A stretch of DNA of 64,000 bases from Sphingopyxis sp. (GCF_019459305.1 NZ_JAIBES010000139.1:1-64000), one strand, 5' to 3'. Positions 18,974 through 29,179 are shown, numbered from the stretch's first letter. Notes: a model not told the origin generated them from the sequence alone. Translations and numbers: made by a program.

Positions 18974-20131
18974 ATGAAGTTTGCGTTATCGGGCCGGCCG
19001 CTCCTCGCCATCACGATGAGTGCCGCCGTGCTCGCGGGTTGCGTCAGCAGCGCCGCTGTCGTCCCGACGCCGCGCACGCAGACCGCGACGCCGCGCCCCG
19101 CCGTTGCGCCGCGACCCGCGGGATCGGTGACCGTCCCGATCGGCCAGCCGGTACGATCGACGATGCCGCGCCCCGCGGGGCCGCTCGATCCCGGCTTTCG
19201 CCGCCCCCCAGCCGGGCTCAGCGAGCGCATCCATTTCCTGTGGCGCGCCTTTCCGGGCAAAACCGGCATCGCTGTGCAGCGCATCGACGGCGAATGGGCG
19301 CTTGCCGAGCGCGGCGGCGACCTTTTCCCGCAGCAGAGCGTGTCGAAATTTTGGGTCGCGCTGACCGCGCTCGATGCGGTCGATCAGGGTCGGCTGCAGC
19401 TCGACCAACAAGTGCGGATCGGTCCCGAAGATCTGACCTTGTTTTACCAGCCGCTCGCCGCGCGCGTCCGCGCGCAGGGGGCGGTGACCATGACCGTGCG
19501 CAGCCTGATCGAAACCGCAGTCACGCAAAGCGACAATACCGCCAACGACAGCCTGCTGCGCACCATCGGCGGGCCGGGTGCAGTGCGCGCCTATCTGTCC
19601 AAGAAGGATCTGGGCGCGATCCGTTTCGGCCCCGGCGAACGCTTGCTGCAAAGCGGCATCGCCGGAATGTCGTGGCAGCAAAGCTATTCGGTCGGCCGCA
19701 ATTTCGAGGCTGCGCGGTCGGCGCTGTCTCCCGCGACCCGCCGCGCCGCGATGGACAATTATCTCGCCAACCCGATCGATGGCGCAAGCCCGACGGCGAT
19801 CGCCAGCGCGCTTGCGCGGCTGGCGCGCGGGAAGCTGCTCTCACCCGAATCGACCGGATACCTGCTCGATGTGATGAGCCGGACCAAAAGCGGGCCGAGG
19901 CGGCTCAAGGCAGGTCTGCCGCCCGGCTGGAAATTCCTGCACAAGACCGGGACAGGGCAGAATCTGGGCGGGATGACCGCGGGTTATAATGACATCGGCA
20001 TCGCCACTGCGCCCGACGGCACGCGCTATGCGATCGTCGTGATGTTGGGAACCACCACCTCACCGATCCCTGCGCGCATGGCGTTGATGCAGGCGGTGTC
20101 GAGCGCGGTTGCCGAATTTCATGGAAGATAA
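18974..20131 (+). CDS. class A beta-lactamase-like serine hydrolase, lipoprotein
   Basis: Lipobox LAGC; SxxK (SVSKFW), SDN (SDNTAND), KTG (HKTGTG). Confidence 0.82.
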   Translation: MKFALSGRPLLAITMSAAVLAGCVSSAAVVPTPRTQTATPRPAVAPRPAGSVTVPIGQPVRSTMPRPAGPLDPGFRRPPAGLSERIHFLWRAFPGKTGIAVQRIDGEWALAERGGDLFPQQSVSKFWVALTALDAVDQGRLQLDQQVRIGPEDLTLFYQPLAARVRAQGAVTMTVRSLIETAVTQSDNTANDSLLRTIGGPGAVRAYLSKKDLGAIRFGPGERLLQSGIAGMSWQQSYSVGRNFEAARSALSPATRRAAMDNYLANPIDGASPTAIASALARLARGKLLSPESTGYLLDVMSRTKSGPRRLKAGLPPGWKFLHKTGTGQNLGGMTAGYNDIGIATAPDGTRYAIVVMLGTTTSPIPARMALMQAVSSAVAEFHGR

Positions 20132-20137
20132 TTGCTG

Positions 20138-20443
20138 ATGCGGATCGCTGTTCTGTCGCTGTCGCTGCTCGCGCTGGCCGCCTGTGCGACCCCCGAAGCG
20201 CGGCTGCGGACCGGGCTGGTCAATGCCGGACTGTCGCAATCGATCGCATCGTGCATGTCCGAGCGGATGGCCGACCGGCTGTCGCTGCTCCAGCTGCGCC
20301 GCCTCGGATCGCTGTCGAGCCTGAAGGACAAGCGAATGAGCGATTTGTCGCTCAATCAGTTCCTCCACAAGGTCCGCGCGCTCAAAGACCCCGAGATTTT
20401 GACGGTCACGACCAGCTCGGCGGCGCTCTGCGCTTTTCGCTAA
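20138..20443 (+). CDS. small putative lipoprotein
   Basis: MRIAVLSLSLLALAAC lipobox; 101 aa. Confidence 0.65.
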   Translation: MRIAVLSLSLLALAACATPEARLRTGLVNAGLSQSIASCMSERMADRLSLLQLRRLGSLSSLKDKRMSDLSLNQFLHKVRALKDPEILTVTTSSAALCAFR

Positions 20444-20454
20444 AGCAACGTCGC

Positions 20455-20517
20455 CCCCGCGAAGGCGGGGGCTGCTATCGGGGTTTCGGGACGCCAGCCG
20501 CCCCCGCCTTTGCGGGG
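20455..20517. repeat. intergenic REP-like inverted repeat
   Basis: CCCCGCGAAGGCGGGGGC ... reverse complement CCCCGCAAAGGCGGGGGC; each arm also folds on itself (GCCCCCGC-GAAG-GCGGGGGC). Confidence 0.7.
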
Positions 20518-20614
20518 CCGAGGAGTTCATTCGCGGGGTAGCCTTGCCCGCCAACTTGTGCTTAGGCGGCGGCAATTCTCCCCGCCCCAAGACTCGAAAG
20601 GCCCGGCAGACCTC

Positions 20615-21820
20615 ATGAACATCCACGAATATCAGGCGAAAGAACTGCTCGCGAAATATGGCGTGGCGGTGCCCAAGGGCATCGCCGCGATGAGCGTCGA
20701 GGAAGCCGTCGCCGCGGCAAAGCAGCTCCCCGGGCCGCTCTATGTGGTGAAATCGCAGATCCACGCGGGTGGTCGCGGCAAGGGCAAGTTCAAGGAGCTC
20801 GGCCCCGATGCGAAGGGCGGTGTCCGCTTGGCCAAGAGCATCGAAGAGGTCGAAGCGCACGCCAAGGATATGCTCGGCAACACTCTGGTGACGATCCAGA
20901 CCGGCGATGCGGGCAAACAGGTCAACCGCCTGTACATCACCGACGGCGCCGACATTAAGCAGGAATTCTACCTTGCCCTGCTCGTCGATCGCGGTTCGAG
21001 CCGCGTTGCGATCGTCGCGTCGACCGAGGGTGGCATGGACATCGAAACCGTCGCGCACGACTCGCCGGAAAAAATCCACACGATCACCATCGATCCCGCC
21101 ACCGGCCTCCAGCCGCACCATGGCCGCAGCGTCGCCGCGGCGCTTGGCCTGTCGGGCGATCTGGCGAAACAGGCCGCCAAGGTCCTGGCCGGTTTGTACG
21201 CCGCATTCCTCGGCACCGATGCCGAACAGATCGAAATCAACCCGCTCGCTGTGTGCGAGGGCAAGGACGGCGACGAGCTGCTTGTACTCGACGCCAAGGT
21301 CGCGTTCGATGGCAATGCGATGTTCCGCCACAAGGATCTGGCCGAGCTGCGCGACCTGACCGAAGAAGACCCGGCCGAGGTCGAGGCGTCGGAATATGAC
21401 CTCGCGTACATCAAGCTCGACGGCAACATCGGCTGCATGGTTAATGGCGCGGGCCTGGCGATGGCGACGATGGACATCATCAAACTGAACGGCGAATTCC
21501 CCGCCAACTTCCTCGACGTCGGCGGCGGCGCGAGCAAGGAAAAGGTCACTGCGGCGTTCAAGATCATCCTGAAAGACCCCGCGGTGAAGGGCATCCTCGT
21601 CAACATCTTTGGCGGGATCATGAAGTGCGACATCATCGCCGACGGCATCGTCGCGGCGGCGAAGGAAGTGAATCTGTCGGTGCCGCTGGTTGTTCGTCTG
21701 GAAGGCACGAATGTGCAGCAGGGCAAGGATATCCTGGCCAATTCGGGACTGCCGATTGTCGCCGCCAATGACCTGGGCGATGCGGCGAAGAAGATTGTCG
21801 CTGAAGTCCGCGCGGCATGA
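20615..21820 (+). CDS. sucC: succinyl-CoA ligase (ADP-forming) subunit beta
   Basis: [54 protein letters not shown]. Confidence 0.95.
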   Translation: MNIHEYQAKELLAKYGVAVPKGIAAMSVEEAVAAAKQLPGPLYVVKSQIHAGGRGKGKFKELGPDAKGGVRLAKSIEEVEAHAKDMLGNTLVTIQTGDAGKQVNRLYITDGADIKQEFYLALLVDRGSSRVAIVASTEGGMDIETVAHDSPEKIHTITIDPATGLQPHHGRSVAAALGLSGDLAKQAAKVLAGLYAAFLGTDAEQIEINPLAVCEGKDGDELLVLDAKVAFDGNAMFRHKDLAELRDLTEEDPAEVEASEYDLAYIKLDGNIGCMVNGAGLAMATMDIIKLNGEFPANFLDVGGGASKEKVTAAFKIILKDPAVKGILVNIFGGIMKCDIIADGIVAAAKEVNLSVPLVVRLEGTNVQQGKDILANSGLPIVAANDLGDAAKKIVAEVRAA

Positions 21821-21827
21821 TGTAATT

Positions 21828-21976
21828 GCCTCTCCCCTTGGGGGAGAGGGTTACGAAGACTTGCGGACTTGTCCGCTAGTCGAAGCTGGGAGAGGGTAAC
21901 GTCAGTCACCGATCCTCACCAAGCCCGACTAGGCAGCAAGCTGCCAAGTCTCCCTCCTCTCCCCCAAGGGGAGAGG
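21828..21976. repeat. REPIN-like inverted doublet with covarying internal hairpins
   Basis: Terminal arms CCTCTCCCCTTGGGGGAGAGG / exact reverse complement; internal hairpins GCGGAC-TT-GTCCGC (left) and GGCAGC-TT-GCTGCC (right, reverse complement) in conserved AGACTT...TAGTCG flanks. Confidence 0.8.
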
Positions 21977-22047
21977 TGTCAGGTTGACGTTTACGTAAGC
22001 GCGAATTATGGCGCAGTGCACAATTTGCTGAGAGGAGCCAAGAGCCC

Positions 22048-22797
22048 ATGAAAATCCTCGTCCCCGTGAAGCGGGTGCTCGATTACAATGTGAAGCCGCG
22101 GGTCAAATCCGACGGCACCGGCGTCGATCTGGCGAACGTCAAAATGTCGATGAACCCGTTCGACGAAATCGGCGTCGAAGAAGCGATCCGCCTGAAGGAA
22201 AAGGGCGTCGCGACCGAGATCGTGGCGATCAGCGTCGGCCCGGCGAAGGCGCAGGAAACGCTGCGCACCGCGCTGGCGATGGGCGCCGACCGCGCGATCC
22301 TGGTCCAGACCGACGACGACGTCGAACCGCTGGCGCTTGCGAAAATCTTCAAGGCGATCGCTGACACCGAAGCGCCGGGTCTCGTGATCCTCGGCAAGCA
22401 GGCGATCGACGGCGACAACAACCAGACCGGCCAGATGCTCGCCGCGCTCACCGGATGGGCGCAGGGCACCTTTGCCAGCGCGGTCAATGTCGAGGGCGAT
22501 CATGTGGCGGTCACCCGCGAAGTTGATGGCGGCCTCGAAACGGTGAAGCTTAAGCTTCCCGCGATCGTCACCACCGACCTGCGTCTGAACGAGCCGCGCT
22601 ATGCGTCGCTGCCGAACATCATGAAAGCGAAGTCGAAGCCGCTCGATACCAAGACCCCCGCCGATTACGGCGTCGACACGACCCCGCGGGTCAAGACGGT
22701 CAAGGTTTCGGAGCCGCCGGTCCGCTCGGCGGGCGTCAAGGTTGCCGATGTCGATGAACTGGTTGCCAAGCTCAAGGCTATGGGAGTGCATTCATGA
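22048..22797 (+). CDS. etfB: electron transfer flavoprotein subunit beta
   Basis: [63 protein letters not shown]. Confidence 0.95.
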   Translation: MKILVPVKRVLDYNVKPRVKSDGTGVDLANVKMSMNPFDEIGVEEAIRLKEKGVATEIVAISVGPAKAQETLRTALAMGADRAILVQTDDDVEPLALAKIFKAIADTEAPGLVILGKQAIDGDNNQTGQMLAALTGWAQGTFASAVNVEGDHVAVTREVDGGLETVKLKLPAIVTTDLRLNEPRYASLPNIMKAKSKPLDTKTPADYGVDTTPRVKTVKVSEPPVRSAGVKVADVDELVAKLKAMGVHS

Positions 22798-23723
22798 AAA
22801 CGCTCGTTTGGGTCGAACATGACGGCAAGGCCGTCAAGGACGCCACGCTCGCGGTGGTCACCGCCGCAGCAAAGCTCGGCGAAGTCCATCTGCTCGTCGC
22901 TGGTAGCGGCGTCGATGCGGTCGCCAAGGAAGCCGCGCAGATTGCCGGTGTGGGCAAGGTGCATGTCGCCGACAACGCCGCCTTCGATCATAATCTGCCC
23001 GAAAATGTCGCGCCGCTCGTCGCCGAATTGATGGGTCACCATGACGCCTTCCTCGCGCCCGCAACAACGACGGGCAAGAATATCGCGCCGCGCGTCGCGG
23101 CGCTGCTCGACGTGATGCAGATCAGCGAGATCCTGTCGGTCGAGGGTCCCAAGACCTTCACCCGCCCGATCTACGCCGGTAATGCGATCGCGACCGTCGA
23201 AAGCTCGGACGCGAAGCTGGTCCTCACCGTTCGCGGCACCGCGTTCGACAAGGCTGCGATGACAGGCGGTTCGGGCACCGTGGAAACCGTGGGCGCGGGC
23301 AGCGATGCCGGTATATCGAGCTTCGTCGGCGCCGAAATCGCCAAGTCGGAGCGCCCCGAACTGACCTCGGCGAAGATCATCGTGTCGGGCGGCCGCGCGC
23401 TGGGCTCATCCGAGAAATATCAGGAAGTGATCGTCCCGCTCGCCGACAAGCTGAACGCCGCGCTCGGTGCCAGCCGCGCCGCGGTCGATGCGGGCTATGT
23501 CCCCAACGACTATCAGGTCGGCCAGACCGGCAAGATCGTTGCGCCGCAGGTCTATTTTGCGATTGGCATTTCGGGCGCGATCCAGCATCTTGCGGGCATG
23601 AAGGACAGCAAGACCATCGTCGCGATCAACAAGGACGAAGACGCCCCGATCTTCCAGGTCGCCGACTTCGGCCTTGTCGCCGACCTGTTCAATGCCGTCC
23701 CCGAACTGACCGGCAAGATCTAA
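22794..23723 (+). CDS. etfA: electron transfer flavoprotein subunit alpha
   Basis: [76 protein letters not shown]. Confidence 0.95.
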   Translation: MKTLVWVEHDGKAVKDATLAVVTAAAKLGEVHLLVAGSGVDAVAKEAAQIAGVGKVHVADNAAFDHNLPENVAPLVAELMGHHDAFLAPATTTGKNIAPRVAALLDVMQISEILSVEGPKTFTRPIYAGNAIATVESSDAKLVLTVRGTAFDKAAMTGGSGTVETVGAGSDAGISSFVGAEIAKSERPELTSAKIIVSGGRALGSSEKYQEVIVPLADKLNAALGASRAAVDAGYVPNDYQVGQTGKIVAPQVYFAIGISGAIQHLAGMKDSKTIVAINKDEDAPIFQVADFGLVADLFNAVPELTGKI

Positions 23724-23736
23724 AACGGTCCTGTCT

Positions 23737-25101
23737 GTGGTCGGCAACCATCCTGGAGTCCCCGGCCTCGGCGACGCCCCGTTCAATGCCGGGGGTCGCC
23801 GGTCGGCGAGCCCGGGGATTGGCCGCGAAGTCGACGACGACGAGGATGATGGCGCCGCGGAAGACGTCCATGGCCGCGCGCTGGTCCTCGCCAGCGTCGC
23901 GCGCGATGCGCGGCTCAACCAGAAATTCCTGCTGCTGATTACCCTGTCGTCGGCGATCGCGACACTGGGCCTGCTACAAAGCTCGGCGGCGGTGGTGATC
24001 GGCGCGATGCTCGTGTCGCCGCTGCTCGGTCCGATCATGGGGGTTGGCTTCGGGTTGGCGACGCTCGAAAGCAATTTGATCAAACGGTCGCTGGTGACGA
24101 TGGCGGCCGGGATGGCGGTCGCGATCATCGTTGCGATGCTGATCATCTGGGTGTCGCCGATCCAGGACGTCACACCCGAACTGCGCGCGCGCACCCAGCC
24201 GACGCTGCTCGACTTGGGGGTTGCGGTCGTCGGCGGGATCGCCGGGGTCTATGCGATCATGCGCAAGCTGTCGGGGGTGATGGTGGGCGTTGCGATTGCA
24301 ACCGCATTGGTGCCGCCGTTGTCGACAATCGGTTTTGGTCTGGCAACGGGCCGGTTCGACTTCGCATTGGGGGCGGCGCTGCTGTTCCTCACCAATACGC
24401 TGGCGATTGCGTTTGCGGCGACCGGCATTGCGCGGCTCAACCGTTTCGGGCCGTCGCTGACGCCGCAGCACACGGCGATGCAGGTGATCGGGATCATCGT
24501 CACCCTGGGCATCCTGTCGATCCCGCTCGCGCTGTCGCTGAATAACATCGCCCGCGAGCTGCGCGCGCGCACGACGGTGCAGGCGAAACTCGATAGCCTG
24601 CTGGGAGATGGCGATCGCATCGATACGCTGACTGTGCGCGTCGAAAATGACGACATCGCCGTGGACGGCGTCGTGCTTGTCGATCAATATGCCTCGCAGC
24701 TCAATCAACGGCTAGCGGGCAATGTCCGCAGTGAACTTGACCGCAATGTGCGCGTCAATATCGTCCAGCTGCGCCAGCAGACCAACGCTGCGGTGCAGTT
24801 TGAGGCGCGGTTGAACCAGCGTATCGCAACGCTGGAGCAGCGCGAAGCCGACAGCGGCACGATCTTGGCGAGCTTGACCGTCGGCGAGCTGGTACGCCGC
24901 GACCGCGTGTTGATCGACGCGCAGGCGCGCCGCGTCGTCGTCCAGCGCGACCGCGAGGCCGAGGGCGAACAGGTTGCGGCGGCGGTCGACCGGATTATGA
25001 ACTCGGTGCAGGCGGACCACCCGCAATGGCTGATCCAGAACGGCGCGCTGACCGCGGCAGAGGGACCGGAGCCGGAAACGGAAGCCGCAGACGCGCCTTA
25101 G
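23737..25101 (+). CDS. DUF389 family membrane protein
   Basis: LLQSSAAVVIGAMLVSPLLGPIMGVGFGLA; GVMVGVAIATALVPPLSTIGFGLA; GTG start uncertain. Confidence 0.85.
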   Translation: MVGNHPGVPGLGDAPFNAGGRRSASPGIGREVDDDEDDGAAEDVHGRALVLASVARDARLNQKFLLLITLSSAIATLGLLQSSAAVVIGAMLVSPLLGPIMGVGFGLATLESNLIKRSLVTMAAGMAVAIIVAMLIIWVSPIQDVTPELRARTQPTLLDLGVAVVGGIAGVYAIMRKLSGVMVGVAIATALVPPLSTIGFGLATGRFDFALGAALLFLTNTLAIAFAATGIARLNRFGPSLTPQHTAMQVIGIIVTLGILSIPLALSLNNIARELRARTTVQAKLDSLLGDGDRIDTLTVRVENDDIAVDGVVLVDQYASQLNQRLAGNVRSELDRNVRVNIVQLRQQTNAAVQFEARLNQRIATLEQREADSGTILASLTVGELVRRDRVLIDAQARRVVVQRDREAEGEQVAAAVDRIMNSVQADHPQWLIQNGALTAAEGPEPETEAADAP

Positions 25102-25204
25102 TCACGGTGGCGTGGGGCGCGCCGAGCGTGTGGAGGATTATGGGTCTTATGGGTCATTGTAACCTTTGCTTGCATCGTCATGCGTCGCAGGTAACATTAG
25201 GCCA

Positions 25205-26116
25205 ATGAAAACAACGGTACGCAACGTGGTGATGGCAGTCTTTGGGATTGCCTGTGCATCGTTGGGCACCGTCGTAGCCAAAGAGCCGATCCGGCTTGCG
25301 CCGAGTTCCAAATGGAACGTCCATTATGGCAACGACAATTGCAGCATGGGCCGCAGTTTTGGCGAAGGCGATCACAAGGTGGTGCTGGTCGCCAATCGTT
25401 ATCAGCCGGGCGATTCATTGCGGTTGAGCTTTACAGGCAAGCCCGCCTACACCAGCCGCAACGACGGGTCCGTTCAGATCCGGTTCGGCCCGATCGAGGC
25501 GGCGCAGGAGGTCGAGTTTTTTCCCGCGACGACGGCCGACAAGACACCGGCGCTGATCATTCGCGACGCGGTGCGCATCGCGGCGCGCTCACCAGAAGAG
25601 ATGGCGGCTTATGAGGCCGGGCTCAAGGCGGGCAACTATTCTTTCAAATTTTCCAATATCACGCCCGAACAGGAAGCCGCGGCAACCTATGTCGAGGTCA
25701 CCAAAGCTCTCCGCCAACCCTTCATCCTGGAAACCGGACCGTTGAGCGGGCCGCTGGCGGCGATGCGAAAATGCACCGACGAACTGCTCTATCATTGGGG
25801 GATCGATGTCGCAAAACATGCCCATCTGACGCGAGCGGCGACGCCGAAATCCGATCCGCGCCAATGGGTCAAACCGCGCGATTATCCGCCTGCCATGATC
25901 ATGGACGGCAAGCGTGCGATCGTTCATTTCCGGTTGAACGTTGGAACCGACGGCAAACCCACCGCGTGTCATATCCAGCAATCGACGCGGCCCAAAGCGT
26001 TCGACGATGCTGTCTGCAAAGCGATCATGCGCAATGCCGAATTCGAATCGGCGCTGGAAGCGGATGGAACGCCCGTTGCATCCTATTGGCTGAACACCGT
26101 AACGTTCATCTTATAA
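25205..26116 (+). CDS. exported protein with TonB C-terminal-like domain
   Basis: Signal peptide; C-terminal AIVHFRLNVGTDGKPTACHIQQSTRPKAFDDAVCKAIMRNAEFESA. Confidence 0.75.
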   Translation: MKTTVRNVVMAVFGIACASLGTVVAKEPIRLAPSSKWNVHYGNDNCSMGRSFGEGDHKVVLVANRYQPGDSLRLSFTGKPAYTSRNDGSVQIRFGPIEAAQEVEFFPATTADKTPALIIRDAVRIAARSPEEMAAYEAGLKAGNYSFKFSNITPEQEAAATYVEVTKALRQPFILETGPLSGPLAAMRKCTDELLYHWGIDVAKHAHLTRAATPKSDPRQWVKPRDYPPAMIMDGKRAIVHFRLNVGTDGKPTACHIQQSTRPKAFDDAVCKAIMRNAEFESALEADGTPVASYWLNTVTFIL

Positions 26117-26198
26117 TCCGCCGTAGAAGCTTAGCTTTCTTAGCAATGAAGAAATTGGCGGGTTGCACTCCCCGTTTTTCACCCGCATCGGTCTTTGC

Positions 26199-27536
26199 AT
26201 GACCGATCTTGCTGCGCCCTTGTCCACGTTCATGGCCAATGCCGTCGGCCCCGGCGATCTGTCGGGCCTCACCCGCCTGTCGGGCGGCGCCAATATGGAA
26301 AGCTGGGCGTTCGATTGGGCGGATGGCGCCTATGTGCTGCGCCGCGCGCCGTCGGCGGATTATATGGCGGGGCGGCCCTATGGCCATGCCGACGAGGCGG
26401 CGCTGGTGATTGCGGCGCATGGCGCGGGGGTGAAGGCGCCCGAGGTTGTTGGGGTGCTGACCGACAGCGACGGCATGGGTACCGGCTATGTGATGCGGCG
26501 CGTGATGGCCGAGGTGAACCCGGCGAAGATATTGGCCGATCCGCCGCCGTCGCTGCTGAGCGATCTGGGGCGCGAACTGGCACGCATTCACGCCATTCCC
26601 GCCGCGACGATTCCGGCCGCGATCCCGTTGATGGACAGCGCGGCAGCGCTGGCCGAGCTGAAGGCGCGTTTCCTGGATTATGGCGGCGATCGGCCGGTGA
26701 TCGCGCTGGCTATCAAATGGTGCGAGGAGCACCTGCCCCCGCCCGCCGAGCCGGTGCTGGTGCATGGCGATTACCGCATGGGCAATATCATGGTCGATGC
26801 GGACAGGCTGGCCGTCGTGCTCGACTGGGAACTGGCGCATCGCGGCGACGCGCATGAGGATCTGGCGTTCGGGTGCATGACGGTGTGGCGGTTCGGGCGG
26901 ATCGATCACCCCGCGTTCGGCGTCGGCAGCCTCGACGACTATTTCGCGGCCTATGAAGCCGCGGGCGGCGCTAAGGTCGATCGCGAGCGCTTCCACTTCT
27001 GGCTCGTCTATCGCACCCTGTGGTGGGCGCTCGGTTGTTTGCAGATGGGGCAGGCGTGGCGAAGCGGCGCCGATTCGACGGTCGAACGCGTCGTCGTCGG
27101 ACGGCGGACCGCCGAACAGGAGCTTGACCTGCTGTTGCTGCTGGAGGCGGAAGCGTCAGCAGAAGAGCGCGACCGCGCGCTGCCGTCGTCGTCACCCCCC
27201 GCTCCGGCGCCAGCCGGCGAGCCGACCAACCGCGAGATGGTGCAGGCGGTGCGCGACTGGCTGGCGGATGCGATCAAGCCCGACGCCGAGGGTCATGCGA
27301 AGTTTCAGGTCGCGGTGGCGATGAACGCGCTGGGGATCGTGATGCGCGATCTCGACGCCGGGGTGCGCGCCGAGGACCGGGCTTTGACCGATGCCTTGCT
27401 CAGCGGCGCGACCACGCTCGCTCAGCCCGGCCTGATTGCGAAACTGCGCCGCGCTGTGCTCGATAAATGCGCGGTCGACAGCCCCAAATATGCCGCGCTC
27501 GCCCGCGCCCGCGAGACGTGGGGCGGTCAAGAATAA
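26199..27536 (+). CDS. aminoglycoside phosphotransferase-like (APH/ACAD10-11 kinase-type) protein
   Basis: LVHGDYRMGNIMVD...VVLDWELAHRGDAHEDLAF kinase catalytic motifs. Confidence 0.85.
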   Translation: MTDLAAPLSTFMANAVGPGDLSGLTRLSGGANMESWAFDWADGAYVLRRAPSADYMAGRPYGHADEAALVIAAHGAGVKAPEVVGVLTDSDGMGTGYVMRRVMAEVNPAKILADPPPSLLSDLGRELARIHAIPAATIPAAIPLMDSAAALAELKARFLDYGGDRPVIALAIKWCEEHLPPPAEPVLVHGDYRMGNIMVDADRLAVVLDWELAHRGDAHEDLAFGCMTVWRFGRIDHPAFGVGSLDDYFAAYEAAGGAKVDRERFHFWLVYRTLWWALGCLQMGQAWRSGADSTVERVVVGRRTAEQELDLLLLLEAEASAEERDRALPSSSPPAPAPAGEPTNREMVQAVRDWLADAIKPDAEGHAKFQVAVAMNALGIVMRDLDAGVRAEDRALTDALLSGATTLAQPGLIAKLRRAVLDKCAVDSPKYAALARARETWGGQE

Positions 27537-27549
27537 CAGGGAGAGAGAC

Positions 27550-28839
27550 ATGGATTTTGCGATGCCCGCCGACTTGCAGGCGTATCTGGATGAACTCGAT
27601 GCGTTTATCGAGGCCGAGATCAAGCCGCTCGAGGACGCCGACGACAATATCCGCTTCTTCGACCATCGCCGCGAACATGCGCGCACCGACTGGGACAATC
27701 AGGGGTTGCCGCGGCACGAGTGGGAGCAATTGCTGCGCGAAGCCACGCGCAAGGCCGATGCCGCGGGGCACTGGCGTTTCTCGGCGCCGAAGAAATATGA
27801 CGGGCAGGACGGGTCGAACCTATGGATGGCGGTGATCCGCGAGCATTTCGCCGCCAAGGGGCTGGGGCTGCACAACGACCTGCAGAATGAGCATAGCATC
27901 GTCGGCAATTTCCCCTTCGTCGAAATGTTCGAACAGTTCGCCACGAGCGAGGAGCAGAAGCAGGAGTTCATCCTCGGCGGGTTCGAGGGCAAGCGGCGCA
28001 CCGCGTTCGGCCTGACCGAACCCGACCATGGATCGGACGCGACGCATATGGAAACGCGCGGGGTGCGCGAAACGCGCGACGGCGTCGACGGCTGGCGGAT
28101 CGACGGGCGCAAGATGTGGATCACTGGCATGCACGTCGCGACCCACTGCGCGACCTTTTGCCGCACCGATGGCCAGGACGGCGATGCGAAGGGGATTACC
28201 TGCCTGCTCGTGCCGACGGGGACGCCGGGGATGACGGTCGACGAATATATGTGGACCTTCAACATGCCGACCGACCATCCGCGGATGACCTTCGACAATG
28301 TGTGGGTACCGGACAGCGCGCGGCTCGGTCCGGTCGGCGGCGGGCTGTCGATCGCGCAGAGTTTCGTCCACCAGAACCGCATCCGGCAGGCGGCGTCGTC
28401 GCTGGGCGCCGCGGTCTTCTGTATCGAGGAAAGCGTCAAATATGCCCGCCAGCGCAAGCCGTTCGGCGAGGCGCTAGCGCGCAATCAGGCGATCCAGTTC
28501 CCGCTCGTCGAGCTGGCGACGCAGGCGGAGATGCTGCGGCTGCTGATCCGCAAGACCGCGTGGGACATGGACAACACGCCGCACAAGGAGATCGAGCACA
28601 CGCTGTCCGACAAGGTCAGCATGTGCAACTATTGGGCGAACCGGCTGTGCTGCGAAGCCGCCGACCGCGCGATGCAGGTGCATGGGGGCATCGGTTATTC
28701 GCGCCACAAGCCGTTCGAGCATATCTATCGCCACCACCGGCGGTACCGGATCACCGAGGGGGCGGAGGAGATCCAGATGCGCAAGGTGGGGGCGTATCTG
28801 TTCGGGTATCTGGGGTCAAGGCGGGGGACGATGGGGTAA
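27550..28839 (+). CDS. acyl-CoA dehydrogenase (ACAD10/11-like)
   Basis: FGLTEPDHGSDATHMETR; MWITGMHVATHC; AMQVHGGIGYSRHKPFEHIYRHHRRYRITEGAEEIQMRKV. Confidence 0.9.
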   Translation: MDFAMPADLQAYLDELDAFIEAEIKPLEDADDNIRFFDHRREHARTDWDNQGLPRHEWEQLLREATRKADAAGHWRFSAPKKYDGQDGSNLWMAVIREHFAAKGLGLHNDLQNEHSIVGNFPFVEMFEQFATSEEQKQEFILGGFEGKRRTAFGLTEPDHGSDATHMETRGVRETRDGVDGWRIDGRKMWITGMHVATHCATFCRTDGQDGDAKGITCLLVPTGTPGMTVDEYMWTFNMPTDHPRMTFDNVWVPDSARLGPVGGGLSIAQSFVHQNRIRQAASSLGAAVFCIEESVKYARQRKPFGEALARNQAIQFPLVELATQAEMLRLLIRKTAWDMDNTPHKEIEHTLSDKVSMCNYWANRLCCEAADRAMQVHGGIGYSRHKPFEHIYRHHRRYRITEGAEEIQMRKVGAYLFGYLGSRRGTMG

Positions 28840-28866
28840 GCTTCCCCTCCCTTGCAGAGAGGAGGG

Positions 28867-29172
28867 CTAACGCTTTCTTACAAACTCCGCACGCAGCACC
28901 AGCCCCTTGATCCCCTCATGGCGGCAGTCGATTTCCTGCGCGTCGCTGGTCAGGCGGATCGACTTGATCACGGTGCCGACCTTCAACGTCTGCCCCGCGC
29001 CCTTGACGGTCAGATCCTTGACGAGCACGACCGAGTCGCCATCAGCGAGCAAATTGCCGACCGCGTCGCGCACTTCGGGGCCGGCAGCATCGGCGGCATC
29101 GCGCGCGGCGATGTCTCCCGCCGACAACCATTCGCCGCTCGCCTCGTCATAAATATAATCGTCGTCGGCCAT
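28867..29172 (-). CDS. PhnA/YjdM domain protein
   Basis: VRDAVGNLLADGDSVVLVKDLTVKGAGQTLKVGTVIKSIRL. Confidence 0.85.
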   Translation of the reverse strand: MADDDYIYDEASGEWLSAGDIAARDAADAAGPEVRDAVGNLLADGDSVVLVKDLTVKGAGQTLKVGTVIKSIRLTSDAQEIDCRHEGIKGLVLRAEFVRKR

Positions 29173-29179
29173 GCTGGTC

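Noticed and set aside
21828-21976. Transposon/IS element
   Set aside because: No transposase ORF, no target-site duplication visible; better described as a non-autonomous REPIN-like doublet.
26199-27536. Aminoglycoside resistance gene
   Set aside because: Only the kinase fold is shared; adjacency to acyl-CoA dehydrogenase points to acyl-CoA metabolism.
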